From assembly GCA_016802295.1 (NCBI GenBank), contig JAESIW010000210.1, forward strand, positions 186,001-250,000: a DNA stretch of 64,000 nt, written 5' to 3'. Both the position numbers and the translations under genes were made by a program. A model generated the notes under the pieces. That model did not search any database, was not told the DNA's origin, and saw only the letters and a program-made list of their open reading frames with translations. Below are positions 24,810-34,371 of the stretch, piece by piece. The DNA is from Brachionus rotundiformis (lineage: Eukaryota; Rotifera; Eurotatoria; Ploima; Brachionidae). Every line of letters begins with the position of its first letter. The stretch's first letter is position 1.

Positions 24810-25709
24810 CTATTTACTTATAAAATTAATTGATGTTATTAAATTACGGTTTTGCATTAAACTTTTTACAAAGTTTAAAACGTGTTGTTCTATTGCGTTT
24901 AACATTGTGGTATTGCCTTGGGTTGTGTTAACGTTGTATAGTAAAATATCTATTAAATATTTTTTGTGTTGGGTTGTTAAGTTAATGCTATTGCTGGGGT
25001 TGTTGCTTAAGTATTGTTTTACGTTGTAATCTACAAAAGGCCTAAAGGGTTCTATTAAATCATCGGTTAAATTAAAGCTATTTAGCATATTGCTGTGCTT
25101 TATACCTAGCATTGCATTTAGGCCATACCCTACTACAAATTTTGCTATATTACTGCGTACTATGGCGTAGCCAAAATTTAGCATAGCGTTGGTTAGGTTG
25201 GTTTGTTCTCTGGTAAAATTGTGGTTAAATAATTGGGTAAAGTATAGTTTGGCGGCGGTGGCTTCGGTATTATTGGCATCGGCTAGTTTTACTTTTTGGG
25301 TTAGGTTTAGTATGGTGTTGCCGTTTAAACCTAAATTATTTAAACATGTAGCTTGGTTGGTTATTTTGTTTATAATAATACTTTGCCATATGCTACCAGC
25401 TAAAGCTTGTTTGGTTTGTAATTGGCTAACCGCCACTGCAGATGCTTTAAAATATGTATTTAAAGGGGTTGTAATGCTAACTGGCATATGGTTAGTATTT
25501 TGGGTTATAAGCACAATATTATTAGTAGCAAAGCTACTTAAAACTTGGGCAGATAAACTTATGGCGTGGTTATTAAGCACTACTGTGGCAATATCGCACA
25601 AAGGTATAGCCACAGTATTATTATTGTTGGTATTTTGTACCATTAAATTATTATATTTAATAAACAAATAACTGGGGTTGTTTATTAAAATTGGTTTAAA
25701 GCCTGCCAT
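24810..25709 (-). CDS. cas1: CRISPR-associated integrase Cas1
   Basis: A 299-aa Cas1 of the type II branch. The active-site residues are in place: Glu149 (DANNTEATAAKLYF), His205 (LGIKHSNMLN) and Glu220 (DDLIEPFRP). It cuts and joins new spacers into the array with Cas2. It is separated by 5 nt from cas9 and 1 nt from cas2. Intact catalytic residues suggest the system can still acquire spacers. Confidence 0.97.
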   Translation of the reverse strand: MAGFKPILINNPSYLFIKYNNLMVQNTNNNNTVAIPLCDIATVVLNNHAISLSAQVLSSFATNNIVLITQNTNHMPVSITTPLNTYFKASAVAVSQLQTKQALAGSIWQSIIINKITNQATCLNNLGLNGNTILNLTQKVKLADANNTEATAAKLYFTQLFNHNFTREQTNLTNAMLNFGYAIVRSNIAKFVVGYGLNAMLGIKHSNMLNSFNLTDDLIEPFRPFVDYNVKQYLSNNPSNSINLTTQHKKYLIDILLYNVNTTQGNTTMLNAIEQHVLNFVKSLMQNRNLITSINFISK

Positions 25710-25714
25710 ATTTA

Positions 25715-28700
25715 TTAATTGTTATTAATTATATTATTAATATTATTATTAAAGTTTTTTATTACTTTGGGGTTAATTAAATTAAATATGTTGGTTTCTA
25801 GGTTATATTGTTTGGTACCCCTGCTAACAAAACCCAGTGTACTTATATAATGCTTTTTTAAATTTTGTAGTTTGGTTAATGTTAAATATTTTTGCCCGTT
25901 ATTATAATGTAGCGGGCGGTAGTCTATTCTGTTATCACCAATTATGTAGCTTCTAAATTCTAGGTATTGGGGTTTGTTGCCGGTATATTTAAATGCACTG
26001 CTATTACAAGAAAAAACATCGCGTGCTTGTAAGGTTAATTTAAAGTTAGCGTTATATAATACTAAGCTGTTTAAATTTGTAAAAATAGCTTGGTAGCTGT
26101 TTAGTATATCTACTGCAGTTGGTGTAATTGCAGAGTTTGTGGCTAAACTTTTATAAAACTTTGTAACATTAGTATTAATGCTATTTTGGTGGGCGTTAAT
26201 GGTGCTTAAATGTTGTGGATTAATATAGTTTAGTGCAATAGCTAAATTTACTATGTTGTTACTGGTGTAATAGTTTAGTAAATCTGTAGAACTTAATTTA
26301 TTAACACTATTGTAGGCAAATATTTTATTTATAAGGGTGTTGTCTTTAGATTCTATGGCAATATCGTTTGTACTTTTACCATTTAGCAACCAGCAGTGGT
26401 TTTTGCTTAGGTTGTGGTATTCTGGTAAAATAATATCTTTATTTTCGCTATTTATGGTTTTACGGTTAACGCATAGGTGTAAATCTGCTAGTTTAATAGC
26501 CCTTAAATAATAACTAGATTCGTTTTTATTGGTTTTTTTAGCGTTGCTTTTAGCTATTGGTAGTAAACTAAATATATCTACTCTAGCAACCGAGCTTGGC
26601 TCTGCTAAACCATTGCGTACCATATAAATACAATTAGATTGTATTTTAGAGCTATTAGTGCTTATTATGGTTTCTGCATGAATTTCTTTTTTAAACGAAT
26701 GGTTTACTTTTTTAGAAACGCTTTTTAACGTTGTAATAGTTTTGCAAGTATTACTTACATAATTTAGCGATTCTATATGCTCTACTTTTTGTAAATATTT
26801 TTGTGCGTTAATTAACTTTATTAACTGTTGCTTGTAGGTTTCTATAAAATTATTATCTTTTTGTTGTTTTAAAATATGCACTATAAGATTAATAACTTTT
26901 TTATGGTTAGTGTTGTGTGGAGTTTTTGCTTGTTTATCTGTTAGTTGTTTAAACAAAGTAGCTACTTGTTGCACAAAACCTTGATTTACCAACGCTATTA
27001 AGCTGGCATCTACTGCGTGGTGTAAGTTGCCTACCCAGTTTTGTATATTATTATTAATAATGTTTTGTATTTCTGGTTTATTGGCTAAATATTTACAGTA
27101 ATCTAGTATGTTAGATTGTATAGGTTGTAAGCTTAAGTGTAGTGTAAATTTTTTATCTTCTAGTTCTGTTAGTAGCTCTTCTTGTTCGGTATTAGTTAAA
27201 TTAACTATATCTGTTAGATTTTGATTTTTTGCCATTAATAAAACTTTTACGCCAATATATTTTTTATAATTAGTTAGCTGTGTTATATAGCTTTTTTTCT
27301 GATTGTTTAATGTGCTTATTTCTTTGTTATTATTGGTTGTGTTTTTTATATTAATAATTTGTGCATTTATATTGTATATATTTTGCTTTATATCTGCTAA
27401 ATAAATACTTACTGGGTGTAAATCTTCTGTAAGATTTTTATTAAATTCTTTAAATATTTCATTATATAAATTATTGCAACAGTCTTGTATATTTCTAAAC
27501 TTTTTTAGTTCAAATAGTTGCCTTAAAATATTGGTTATTTGCCCGTTACTAACAATTACGGTAGCGTTTGTATATTGTTGCAAATAATTTTTTATAAGTT
27601 TACTATTATAACTAGAATCGTTTAAAGCACGGTTACTAAAGCCTGTGGTTAAATCTTGTAAACTATTGGTATTTAGCAGATTATTCTTTTTTTGTCTGCT
27701 AATATTTAAGTGGTTTACTCTGGTTTTAAATTCTTCCCATTGTTGTGGATTTTTGCTAAAGTGTAAATATGGTGTGCTTTTACCTTTTTGCTGGTTACAG
27801 TGTTGGTGTACTATTACTTTATTGTTAAAGCTATCGTTAAAAGTAGCAGAGTATGGCAAAATATGATCTACTTCTGCAGTGTTAATATCTAATGCAGTGC
27901 CACAGTATAAACATATTTGGTTTGCTTCGGTGTATAATCTACCTTTTAGGGCGTTGCCGTATTGTTGTTTGGCTGTAAAATTAGCTAGTTCGTTGTCGTC
28001 TCTTAGTTTGGTTTGGTTAATTTGTGCTTTGTTGCTTTTAAGTTCTCTTAGTAGTTCAATTTTTATAAAATCTGGATTACCAAAGCTATTAACTAAATTG
28101 TTGTAAAGCTTTCTAAACTCGCTTATAACTCTAACAACAACAGGGTTGGTTGGGGTAAAATCTTTAAAGGGTTGTTGTTTGTGTTTGCTAAAAATATTTG
28201 GTAACAAGTTGTTAATATTGCTGTTATGCTGTGTAGTTGGTTTAGTGCTTGGGTATAATATGTTTATTTGTTCTTGAATATCAAATTTAGCATTGTGGTT
28301 ATATGTTGTTGCATTGTTGTTTATATGATTGTATATGTGGTTAAATATTTTATTATATGCTTGGTAGCTATATGCAACGGTACCGCTAAATGTAAGATTT
28401 TTAAATTTTTGTATATTGTTGTTAATGTCTTTTTTTATATTAATAGGTAAATTACTACTTTGTATGTTAGCAATAATTTTATTTATATTGTTGCTGTCTT
28501 TTGCTGCAATATCGTAAATTGTATCTATTTGTTCATCTGTTATTTCGGTTATAATATTTTTTATAGATATATATGCAGATAAATCTATAAAAGTTTTTTT
28601 AGATTCTTGCCCTGCTTCTACACCTTTAAAAATAATATCGTTTTGCTTAATAATATCTTTTTTTAGTTTAGCAAATGTAATTTTTTGGGTAGAATTATTA

Positions 28701-29776
28701 ATTATTAAATTATAATAATTAATAATTTGGGTAGCGGTTAGTTTTACTTCGGTGTGTTCTGCATTAATATACCTAAGGTTTATTAGCAAAGACAATAGCT
28801 TAAATTTTAAAAAACTTATAGAATGCTTTGTAGTTACATTATATTGATTTTTTAACGGGCATTGCTTTAAAATAAAGCTTTTGGGTTCTGCTTGCCATTG
28901 CATAATATTAATATACTCATTTTTTATATTTGCTAGCTCTGGGTAATATATGCTTTGTGTTTTAAATAGCGTTGGTAGTTCGTGCTCTATAATATTACTG
29001 TGCATAATCATATTACTATAGTTGCTAGATTTTGTTGTGTTATTTGTATTATCTGTATTATCTGTTGTTTTTTTTGCTTGCTTGTTGTGGTAGCTAATAT
29101 TTTTAACGCTTCCTGTTTGCTGGGTTTCGTGTTCTACTTTTTTTACTATTTTTTCTACATCGCAAACATAATTACTGTAGTTTTGTGCTAGTTGTTGGTA
29201 TGCTTTGGCAATTACTTTGCCTTCTGTTTCGTTATCTGTTGGGTTTTGTGTATTGTGGATATAGCCACGGTATTTAGCAATATGTAATAATACGCAAGCT
29301 AGTTCTACTTTGCTAAGTTTTTGGGTTAGGCCTTTTACTCGTAATAAATAACAATTGTTATCTTTGTTGGCTTGGGTTAATTGGTAAAAAATGGTATTTT
29401 TATAGGCTTCTATGTCTATTTTATCTTTAGATAATGCATTATTATGTAAACCTAACTGTTGTTGTGTAAACCAGCTTAGTTGGTTAGATATTAAATTTTT
29501 TACCAGTATTTTGCGTATAGCACTACGTTTTAAGCGTTTACGTAGTAACCTAGCAGTTCTACGTTTTTTATTAATATCTGCATTTTGTGCTCCTACAGAA
29601 GCTTTTTCAAATATGTTGCTACCATTTAACAATATATTAGATTGTAGTGGGTTTAGTGTATTAGCAATATTAACGCTATAACCTATAGATGCATCTCCAA
29701 TATCAAAAGCAAAAACTAATGGGTTGTTTTTTTTAGGTTGTTTTAAATTTTGTGTGTGTGTTGTTAAGTTTTGCAT
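25715..29776 (-). CDS. cas9: CRISPR-associated endonuclease Cas9 (type II-C-like, with an insertion)
   Basis: A 1353-aa RNA-guided DNA nuclease. RuvC-I has Asp25 (FAFDIGDASIG). The Arg-rich bridge helix is at about 70-92. RuvC-II is PDFIKIELLRE. HNH runs around 615-670 with CLYCG, VDHILPYS (catalytic His638) and CNQQKGK. RuvC-III is LHHAVDAS with Asp923. Both nuclease sites look intact. The Asp25-His638 distance (about 613) is like type II-C enzymes, and the operon lacks csn2 and cas4. About 150 residues (764-916) are inserted between the conserved NGQITNILRQ segment and RuvC-III. There is also a short N-terminal extension. AAGAAGG lies five bases before the ATG. Confidence 0.97.
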   Translation of the reverse strand: MQNLTTHTQNLKQPKKNNPLVFAFDIGDASIGYSVNIANTLNPLQSNILLNGSNIFEKASVGAQNADINKKRRTARLLRKRLKRSAIRKILVKNLISNQLSWFTQQQLGLHNNALSKDKIDIEAYKNTIFYQLTQANKDNNCYLLRVKGLTQKLSKVELACVLLHIAKYRGYIHNTQNPTDNETEGKVIAKAYQQLAQNYSNYVCDVEKIVKKVEHETQQTGSVKNISYHNKQAKKTTDNTDNTNNTTKSSNYSNMIMHSNIIEHELPTLFKTQSIYYPELANIKNEYINIMQWQAEPKSFILKQCPLKNQYNVTTKHSISFLKFKLLSLLINLRYINAEHTEVKLTATQIINYYNLIINNSTQKITFAKLKKDIIKQNDIIFKGVEAGQESKKTFIDLSAYISIKNIITEITDEQIDTIYDIAAKDSNNINKIIANIQSSNLPINIKKDINNNIQKFKNLTFSGTVAYSYQAYNKIFNHIYNHINNNATTYNHNAKFDIQEQINILYPSTKPTTQHNSNINNLLPNIFSKHKQQPFKDFTPTNPVVVRVISEFRKLYNNLVNSFGNPDFIKIELLRELKSNKAQINQTKLRDDNELANFTAKQQYGNALKGRLYTEANQICLYCGTALDINTAEVDHILPYSATFNDSFNNKVIVHQHCNQQKGKSTPYLHFSKNPQQWEEFKTRVNHLNISRQKKNNLLNTNSLQDLTTGFSNRALNDSSYNSKLIKNYLQQYTNATVIVSNGQITNILRQLFELKKFRNIQDCCNNLYNEIFKEFNKNLTEDLHPVSIYLADIKQNIYNINAQIINIKNTTNNNKEISTLNNQKKSYITQLTNYKKYIGVKVLLMAKNQNLTDIVNLTNTEQEELLTELEDKKFTLHLSLQPIQSNILDYCKYLANKPEIQNIINNNIQNWVGNLHHAVDASLIALVNQGFVQQVATLFKQLTDKQAKTPHNTNHKKVINLIVHILKQQKDNNFIETYKQQLIKLINAQKYLQKVEHIESLNYVSNTCKTITTLKSVSKKVNHSFKKEIHAETIISTNSSKIQSNCIYMVRNGLAEPSSVARVDIFSLLPIAKSNAKKTNKNESSYYLRAIKLADLHLCVNRKTINSENKDIILPEYHNLSKNHCWLLNGKSTNDIAIESKDNTLINKIFAYNSVNKLSSTDLLNYYTSNNIVNLAIALNYINPQHLSTINAHQNSINTNVTKFYKSLATNSAITPTAVDILNSYQAIFTNLNSLVLYNANFKLTLQARDVFSCNSSAFKYTGNKPQYLEFRSYIIGDNRIDYRPLHYNNGQKYLTLTKLQNLKKHYISTLGFVSRGTKQYNLETNIFNLINPKVIKNFNNNINNIINNN

Positions 29777-29818
29777 AGTGCCTTCTTATTTTAAAATTTG
29801 TTATTATTTAATATAAAT

Positions 29819-29847
29819 ATTATAAAGTATTAATTGTTAGTTGTAAA
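29819..29847 (-). promoter_or_regulatory. Promoter of the cas9-cas1-cas2 operon
   Basis: On the minus strand TTTACA (29842-29847), a 17-nt spacer and TATAAT (29819-29824), 42 nt upstream of the cas9 ATG. It matches the consensus at 11 of 12 positions. Confidence 0.75.
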
Positions 29848-29913
29848 TAATGTTAAGTTTACACTTTTTTGGTGTTTATTTAACAATGTTTTTGTAATGT
29901 TAAGGTACAATGC

Positions 29914-29960
29914 TTTATTGCAATGGTTACAACTTTTACTTAAATTGGGTTGCTTTGTTT
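29914..29960 (+). repeat. Right copy of the direct repeat flanking the CRISPR-Cas locus
   Basis: TTTATTGCAATG (29914-29925) and the exact 14-mer GGGTTGCTTTGTTT (29947-29960), matching 23015-23057 in order and orientation (11 of 12 and 14 of 14 bases; the gap differs by 4 nt). It lies in the 282-nt gap between cas9 and xthA, where I see no gene; apart from the cas9 promoter nothing else stands out there. Confidence 0.5.
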
Positions 29961-30058
29961 ATGCAAAAAATTTGTATAAATTTGTACGTTGGTTAACTGG
30001 TTTGGCTAGTTAAATTGTATTGTGTGTTGCAAAGTATTAGTTAAACTGCAATGTGGGG

Positions 30059-30847
30059 TTAGCTAAAGTTTATTTTGCAAACTACGGGGGTATGATCCGA
30101 CGGTTTGTCTAATAATCTTGGGTTTTTATCTACTATGCAACTGCTAGTTTGGTGTACCATATAGTTGCTTACTAAAATGTGGTCTATACGTACGCCTAAG
30201 TTTTTTGCTAGGCTGCCTCCGCGGTAATCCCACCAAGTAAAGTTTTGTGCATTTTGTAAATTATAGTAATTTAGCATATCGGTAAAGCCTAAATTTAGCA
30301 AGTTATAGTACCAATCTTGCACTTGTATTTGATACAAAGCATCGTTTATAAATGCTTTAGTGTTGTAGCAATCTGCACTAGTAGGAATAATGTTAAAATC
30401 GCCTGCTATTACCACTTTTTTGTATTGTTGCAGTAAAGTTTTAATATAGTTAAAAAACTCTGTTTGCCATTGCAATTTATATAAAAATTTAGGATTATTT
30501 TTACTGCCGTCTTCTGCTAATATGGGGTTGCCATTTGGCATATACACGTTTACTATTGCAGTGTTATTGTGGGTTACTGTAATTAGGCGGGCTTGGGTAT
30601 CGGTATAATTTGGCATATTTTTATGTAAAACGGTGCAGTTATGCTTGCTTAGTATTGCTACTCCGTTATAAGTTTTTTGCAAATTATAATAACTATTATA
30701 GCCCATTTCTGTAAAATTATTAAAAATTGCTTCGTCTTCGCCTTTAATTTCTTGTAATAGTAAAAAATCTGGATTATGTTGCTGTAGCCAAGTTTGCACT
30801 ATGGTTAGCCTACTTTTTAGCGAATTTACATTAAAGGTTGCTAGCAT
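30059..30847 (-). CDS. xthA: Exodeoxyribonuclease III (AP endonuclease)
   Basis: A 262-aa enzyme of the exonuclease III family that cuts DNA at abasic sites and removes 3' blocks. Conserved pieces: ATFNVNSLKSRL (metal-binding Asn), LLLQEIKGED (catalytic Glu), IAGDFNIIPT (Asp and Asn), RIDHILVS, and the terminal DKPSDHTPVV (catalytic His). Length is normal. It is preceded by a 71-nt gap to the Fe-S carrier gene and lies beyond the right-hand CRISPR flank repeat. Confidence 0.95.
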   Translation of the reverse strand: MLATFNVNSLKSRLTIVQTWLQQHNPDFLLLQEIKGEDEAIFNNFTEMGYNSYYNLQKTYNGVAILSKHNCTVLHKNMPNYTDTQARLITVTHNNTAIVNVYMPNGNPILAEDGSKNNPKFLYKLQWQTEFFNYIKTLLQQYKKVVIAGDFNIIPTSADCYNTKAFINDALYQIQVQDWYYNLLNLGFTDMLNYYNLQNAQNFTWWDYRGGSLAKNLGVRIDHILVSNYMVHQTSSCIVDKNPRLLDKPSDHTPVVCKINFS

Positions 30848-30918
30848 TTAAAAAGCCTATGTAGTTTTGTGTTATTAATAATTTTACTGTATTAATATTA
30901 TAAAGTAAAATGCTAATA

Positions 30919-31314
30919 TTATAAACTAAACGAACTCCCGCACGAGCAACCATCTTTAGCTTCTGCTACAGTTAAAGCAAAGTAAGATGTTAGTAGATCT
31001 TGCTTGTAGTTTAGTTCGGCCGTGCCTATTAATTCTGCCACTTGTTGGTGTACTATAATTTTTATTTTGTTACCAAAGTTTAGCATTAGGTCTTCTTGTT
31101 GATTGTATTGGGTGTCTAGTTCAAAAACGGTAGAAAAACCACTACAACCACCACTGGTTATTTTTATTCTAAAATAAGTTTCTGTGTCTTTTTTTGCTAA
31201 AACGCTAGCAAGCTTATTATAAGCAGGCTCTGTAACTGTTAGGTTAAAATTATTTACAGACAAAGTTTTAGAATTATTGCTAACAGCATTATTATTATTT
31301 GTAGTGCCAGACAT
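30919..31314 (-). CDS. A-type iron-sulfur cluster carrier (ErpA/IscA/SufA)
   Basis: A 131-aa protein with the HesB/IscA fold. The three cluster-binding cysteines are seen: one in TSGGCSGFS and two in the C-terminal GCSCGSSF. The first 20 residues (Ser/Asn-rich) are not conserved. Such carriers deliver Fe-S clusters to enzymes such as complex I, whose subunits lie later in the window. I cannot separate ErpA from IscA or SufA by sequence alone. It is divergent from argS. Confidence 0.9.
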   Translation of the reverse strand: MSGTTNNNNAVSNNSKTLSVNNFNLTVTEPAYNKLASVLAKKDTETYFRIKITSGGCSGFSTVFELDTQYNQQEDLMLNFGNKIKIIVHQQVAELIGTAELNYKQDLLTSYFALTVAEAKDGCSCGSSFSL

Positions 31315-31478
31315 TTTTAATACAAACCTTATGTTTTTATTATTGCTAATTTTTATATAGCTAGTATAATTTAACTTAGTAAAACATATTTATATAACTT
31401 TATATACTACTATATTAATATGTTTTAATGTAAATGTAAATACTAAAATTTAATAAACTGTAAACTTAAGCGTAAATT

Positions 31479-33206
31479 ATGGATTTTTTTGACTTTTTTT
31501 ATACCCAAATAAACAACAAGCTACAAGCTTTTGCTAAAGATAATAACATACAATTGCCTAGCAATTACACTAAATTTACAGTGGAGCTACCTAAAAATAA
31601 AAACCATGGCGATATTGCAACCAACATAGCTATGCTGGTTAGTAAGCCTTTGCAATTAAAACCGCAAGATTTTTATAATCAATTTTTACCTTACTTGCAA
31701 CAAATAACCCAATTTAGCGAAATATCTTTTGCTATGCCCGGATTTATTAATTTTAAAGTACAAAATACTTTTTGGCATAATTTACTGTTATTAAGCTTAC
31801 AAAACAAAGATATTAACTTTGCTAATAATAACATTAATGTTAATGTAGAATTTGTTTCTGCTAACCCTACTGGCCCTTTGCATGTAGGCAATGCACGTGG
31901 TGCTGTTGTGGGCGATGTGCTGGCTAATTTATACAAATTTTGCGGTTATAATGTAACTAAAGAATATTATGTTAACGATGCTGGAAATCAAATTAATAGC
32001 TTAACTTCTTCGGTTTATATTAAATACTTAGATATTTTAAACATACCGCATAATCTTGGCAATGCAGAATACCCCGCACAATATATTACAGACCTTGCAA
32101 ATGTAGTTATTAAACAACACGGTAATAGCTTAGTAAATAATCAAAATTGGCAACAAATTTTAAAACCTTTGTGTATTAACTATGTAATGGATTTAATAAA
32201 ATCTGCTTTGCATAATTTAGGCGTTAAACAACACGTATTTTCTAGCGAAGCAGAAATTGCCACCAAGCAAAATTACAACAATTTAATAGATATTTTAAGC
32301 AAGCAAAATTTAGTATATGTTGGCACGTTAAACCCACCTAAAGGAATGATAGTAGAAGACTTTGAACCCAGAGAGCAAAAACTGTTTAAAGCCACTTTAT
32401 TTGGCGATGACATAGACCGTGCATTAGAAAAATCTAACGGCGATTTAACCTACTTTGCCGGCGATGCTGTTTACCATAAAAACAAGGTAGACCGTGGCTT
32501 TAATAAATTAATAGTAGTACTAGGAAGCGACCATATTGGCTATGGTACCCGTATTTCTGCTTTTGTTAACGCTTATAGCCAAAATAAAGTAAGTATGAAT
32601 GTACTTTATACTCAAATGGTTAATTTACTGCAAAACGGCAAGCCGGCAAAAATGTCTAAACGTTCTGGTAATTTTGTTTTGTTGCAAGATGTTATAGATG
32701 CTGTAGGTAAAGATATTGTTAGGTTTATTATGATTACCAGAAAAAGCGATGTATCTTTAGATTTTGACCTAGATAAAGTTACCCAAGATAACATGGATAA
32801 CCCACTGTTTTACATTAACTACGCCTATGCCAGAATAAACTCGGTAATTGCAAACTTTAAAACAGATTTTGCTAATGTAGATTTAAATAATTATAGCTTA
32901 CAAATTTTACAAAACTTAACCCAGCCAGTAGAATTAGAAATTATTAAAGTAATTGCCAAATTTAATAGGGTTATAAAATCAACTATAAGTAGCAACGATT
33001 TATACAAGCTTTACCTATATTTATTAGAACTAAGCGAGCATTTGCACTTATACTGGAACAAAGGCAAAGAAGACGAAAGCTTAAGATTTATTAGCAAAAC
33101 TAACCAAAATTTAACCATTGCTAGAGTATTATTACTACAAGTGTTAGCTAATAGAATAAAAACTATTATGCAACTTTTAGATATTAATATTAAAGAGCGA
33201 ATGTAA
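31479..33206 (+). CDS. argS: Arginyl-tRNA synthetase
   Basis: A 575-aa class I synthetase. N-terminal Add1 domain (about 1-100), the HIGH-like motif TGPLHVGNARGAVVGD near residue 135, and a KMSKRSGNFV loop near 390. The anticodon-binding domain closes the protein. SPOR, tatB and tatC follow in the same direction with 2-nt gaps or overlaps, as in the alphaproteobacterial argS cluster. In other genomes nagZ, scpA and scpB usually stand between; here they are missing. Confidence 0.97.
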   Translation: MDFFDFFYTQINNKLQAFAKDNNIQLPSNYTKFTVELPKNKNHGDIATNIAMLVSKPLQLKPQDFYNQFLPYLQQITQFSEISFAMPGFINFKVQNTFWHNLLLLSLQNKDINFANNNINVNVEFVSANPTGPLHVGNARGAVVGDVLANLYKFCGYNVTKEYYVNDAGNQINSLTSSVYIKYLDILNIPHNLGNAEYPAQYITDLANVVIKQHGNSLVNNQNWQQILKPLCINYVMDLIKSALHNLGVKQHVFSSEAEIATKQNYNNLIDILSKQNLVYVGTLNPPKGMIVEDFEPREQKLFKATLFGDDIDRALEKSNGDLTYFAGDAVYHKNKVDRGFNKLIVVLGSDHIGYGTRISAFVNAYSQNKVSMNVLYTQMVNLLQNGKPAKMSKRSGNFVLLQDVIDAVGKDIVRFIMITRKSDVSLDFDLDKVTQDNMDNPLFYINYAYARINSVIANFKTDFANVDLNNYSLQILQNLTQPVELEIIKVIAKFNRVIKSTISSNDLYKLYLYLLELSEHLHLYWNKGKEDESLRFISKTNQNLTIARVLLLQVLANRIKTIMQLLDINIKERM

Positions 33207-33208
33207 TT

Positions 33209-34132
33209 ATGAGTATTAATTTTACCAGCAATAACAATAATAACAACGATTTTGATGTTGTTAATTCGGTAGATAATAAAGTTAACAAAAAATATAACTT
33301 TTTTGCCAGTTATGGTTTTGTTTGGCTAGTTATGTTAATTATTTCTGCGGTAGCGTTAACGGTTTTGTTTAATTCTTCTGCTAGTAATAAAACTAGTGGT
33401 GGTATTTTAGTTGCGGATTCTGCTCTTATTGTAGAAGATTTAACCAAAGATAACCCTATTGTTGGGCAAAATAAGGTTTCTGATTTGTTACAAGAAAGCA
33501 ACACTGCTAACTCTACTGCAGATGTACCTTTTAACGGCGTAGATTTAGCCGAGGATTTTCCGGATGTTAACACTACTAAAACTACTAAAATTAACCCTGT
33601 AGAAGAAAAAAGTTATCAAAACCCTACCGATACCGAAATTACTAAGCTTTTAAAGGCAGACACTACAAACACTGCAAACAATACTACTAATAAACCCGCT
33701 ACAACACAAGCACAACCTACTACAAAGCCAAAGCAAACCAATAGTGTAGCTACAAGCACCACTAAAGCTAACCCTGCAACCAGCAAACCGCAAACAAAAA
33801 ACACCACAGCAACCCAAAAGCCAGTTGCAGTAGTAGATGTATGGATGGTTAGCGTGTATTCTAGCCCTAATGCTAATTCGTTAATTAAAACCGCACAAAA
33901 CTTGCAAGGTAAATCTAGCAATTTATTAGGTAAAGCCAATTTTTATTCGGTAGCTACTGTGGTTAACAACAATAAAACTTTTAGGTTGTTAGTGGCTAAT
34001 AACTTGGCTTATTATGCTAACAAACAACAAGCCAGTAACTATTGTGCTAACTTAAAACAAGCCAAGGTAGATTGTTTTGTGGTTAAAGTTAAAAATAACG
34101 ATTTATTTAACAACAAACTTAGTGTAAATTAA
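33209..34132 (+). CDS. SPOR-domain cell-envelope protein
   Basis: A 307-aa protein with a short cytoplasmic tail, one membrane segment (about 36-58, FVWLVMLIISAVALTVLF), a long Thr/Asn/Lys-rich linker (about 60-205), and a C-terminal SPOR-like domain (about 208-300, VWMVSVYSSPNANSLIKTAQNL). SPOR domains bind denuded glycan strands at the division site. The position after argS matches the SPOR gene of the alphaproteobacterial cluster. The linker is of low complexity and probably unstructured. Its stop overlaps the tatB start by one base. Confidence 0.85.
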   Translation: MSINFTSNNNNNNDFDVVNSVDNKVNKKYNFFASYGFVWLVMLIISAVALTVLFNSSASNKTSGGILVADSALIVEDLTKDNPIVGQNKVSDLLQESNTANSTADVPFNGVDLAEDFPDVNTTKTTKINPVEEKSYQNPTDTEITKLLKADTTNTANNTTNKPATTQAQPTTKPKQTNSVATSTTKANPATSKPQTKNTTATQKPVAVVDVWMVSVYSSPNANSLIKTAQNLQGKSSNLLGKANFYSVATVVNNNKTFRLLVANNLAYYANKQQASNYCANLKQAKVDCFVVKVKNNDLFNNKLSVN

Positions 34133-34371
34133 TGTTTGGTATTAGTTTAGTAGAATTTTTAGTTATTATTTTTGCTTGCTTTTTGTTTTTAAAGCCTAAA
34201 GATTTTATTAACTTTGTAATTAATATAGCAAAAACTATTAAACAAATAAAAAATTATTTTTACAGCATTAACAACGAAGTAGAAAAAATAGATTTTTTAA
34301 ATAATTTTAACGATTACACCGTAGTAAAAAAAGCAGACAGCATAAATAATGACTACAAACAAAATAAATAA
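34132..34371 (+). CDS. tatB: Sec-independent translocase subunit TatB (or a single TatA/B)
   Basis: A 79-aa protein with the TatB-type start MFGISLVEFLVII, one short membrane helix, and an amphipathic charged helix after a hinge (LKPKDF in place of the usual LGPE). It overlaps tatC by 23 nt. No separate tatA is visible in the window, although tatA usually precedes tatB. Either tatA lies elsewhere or this small protein does both jobs, as in minimal TatAC systems. Confidence 0.8.
   Translation: MFGISLVEFLVIIFACFLFLKPKDFINFVINIAKTIKQIKNYFYSINNEVEKIDFLNNFNDYTVVKKADSINNDYKQNK

Noticed and set aside
25189..25671. 160-aa antisense frame over cas1
   Set aside because: Shadow of a conserved gene with intact catalytic residues on the other strand.
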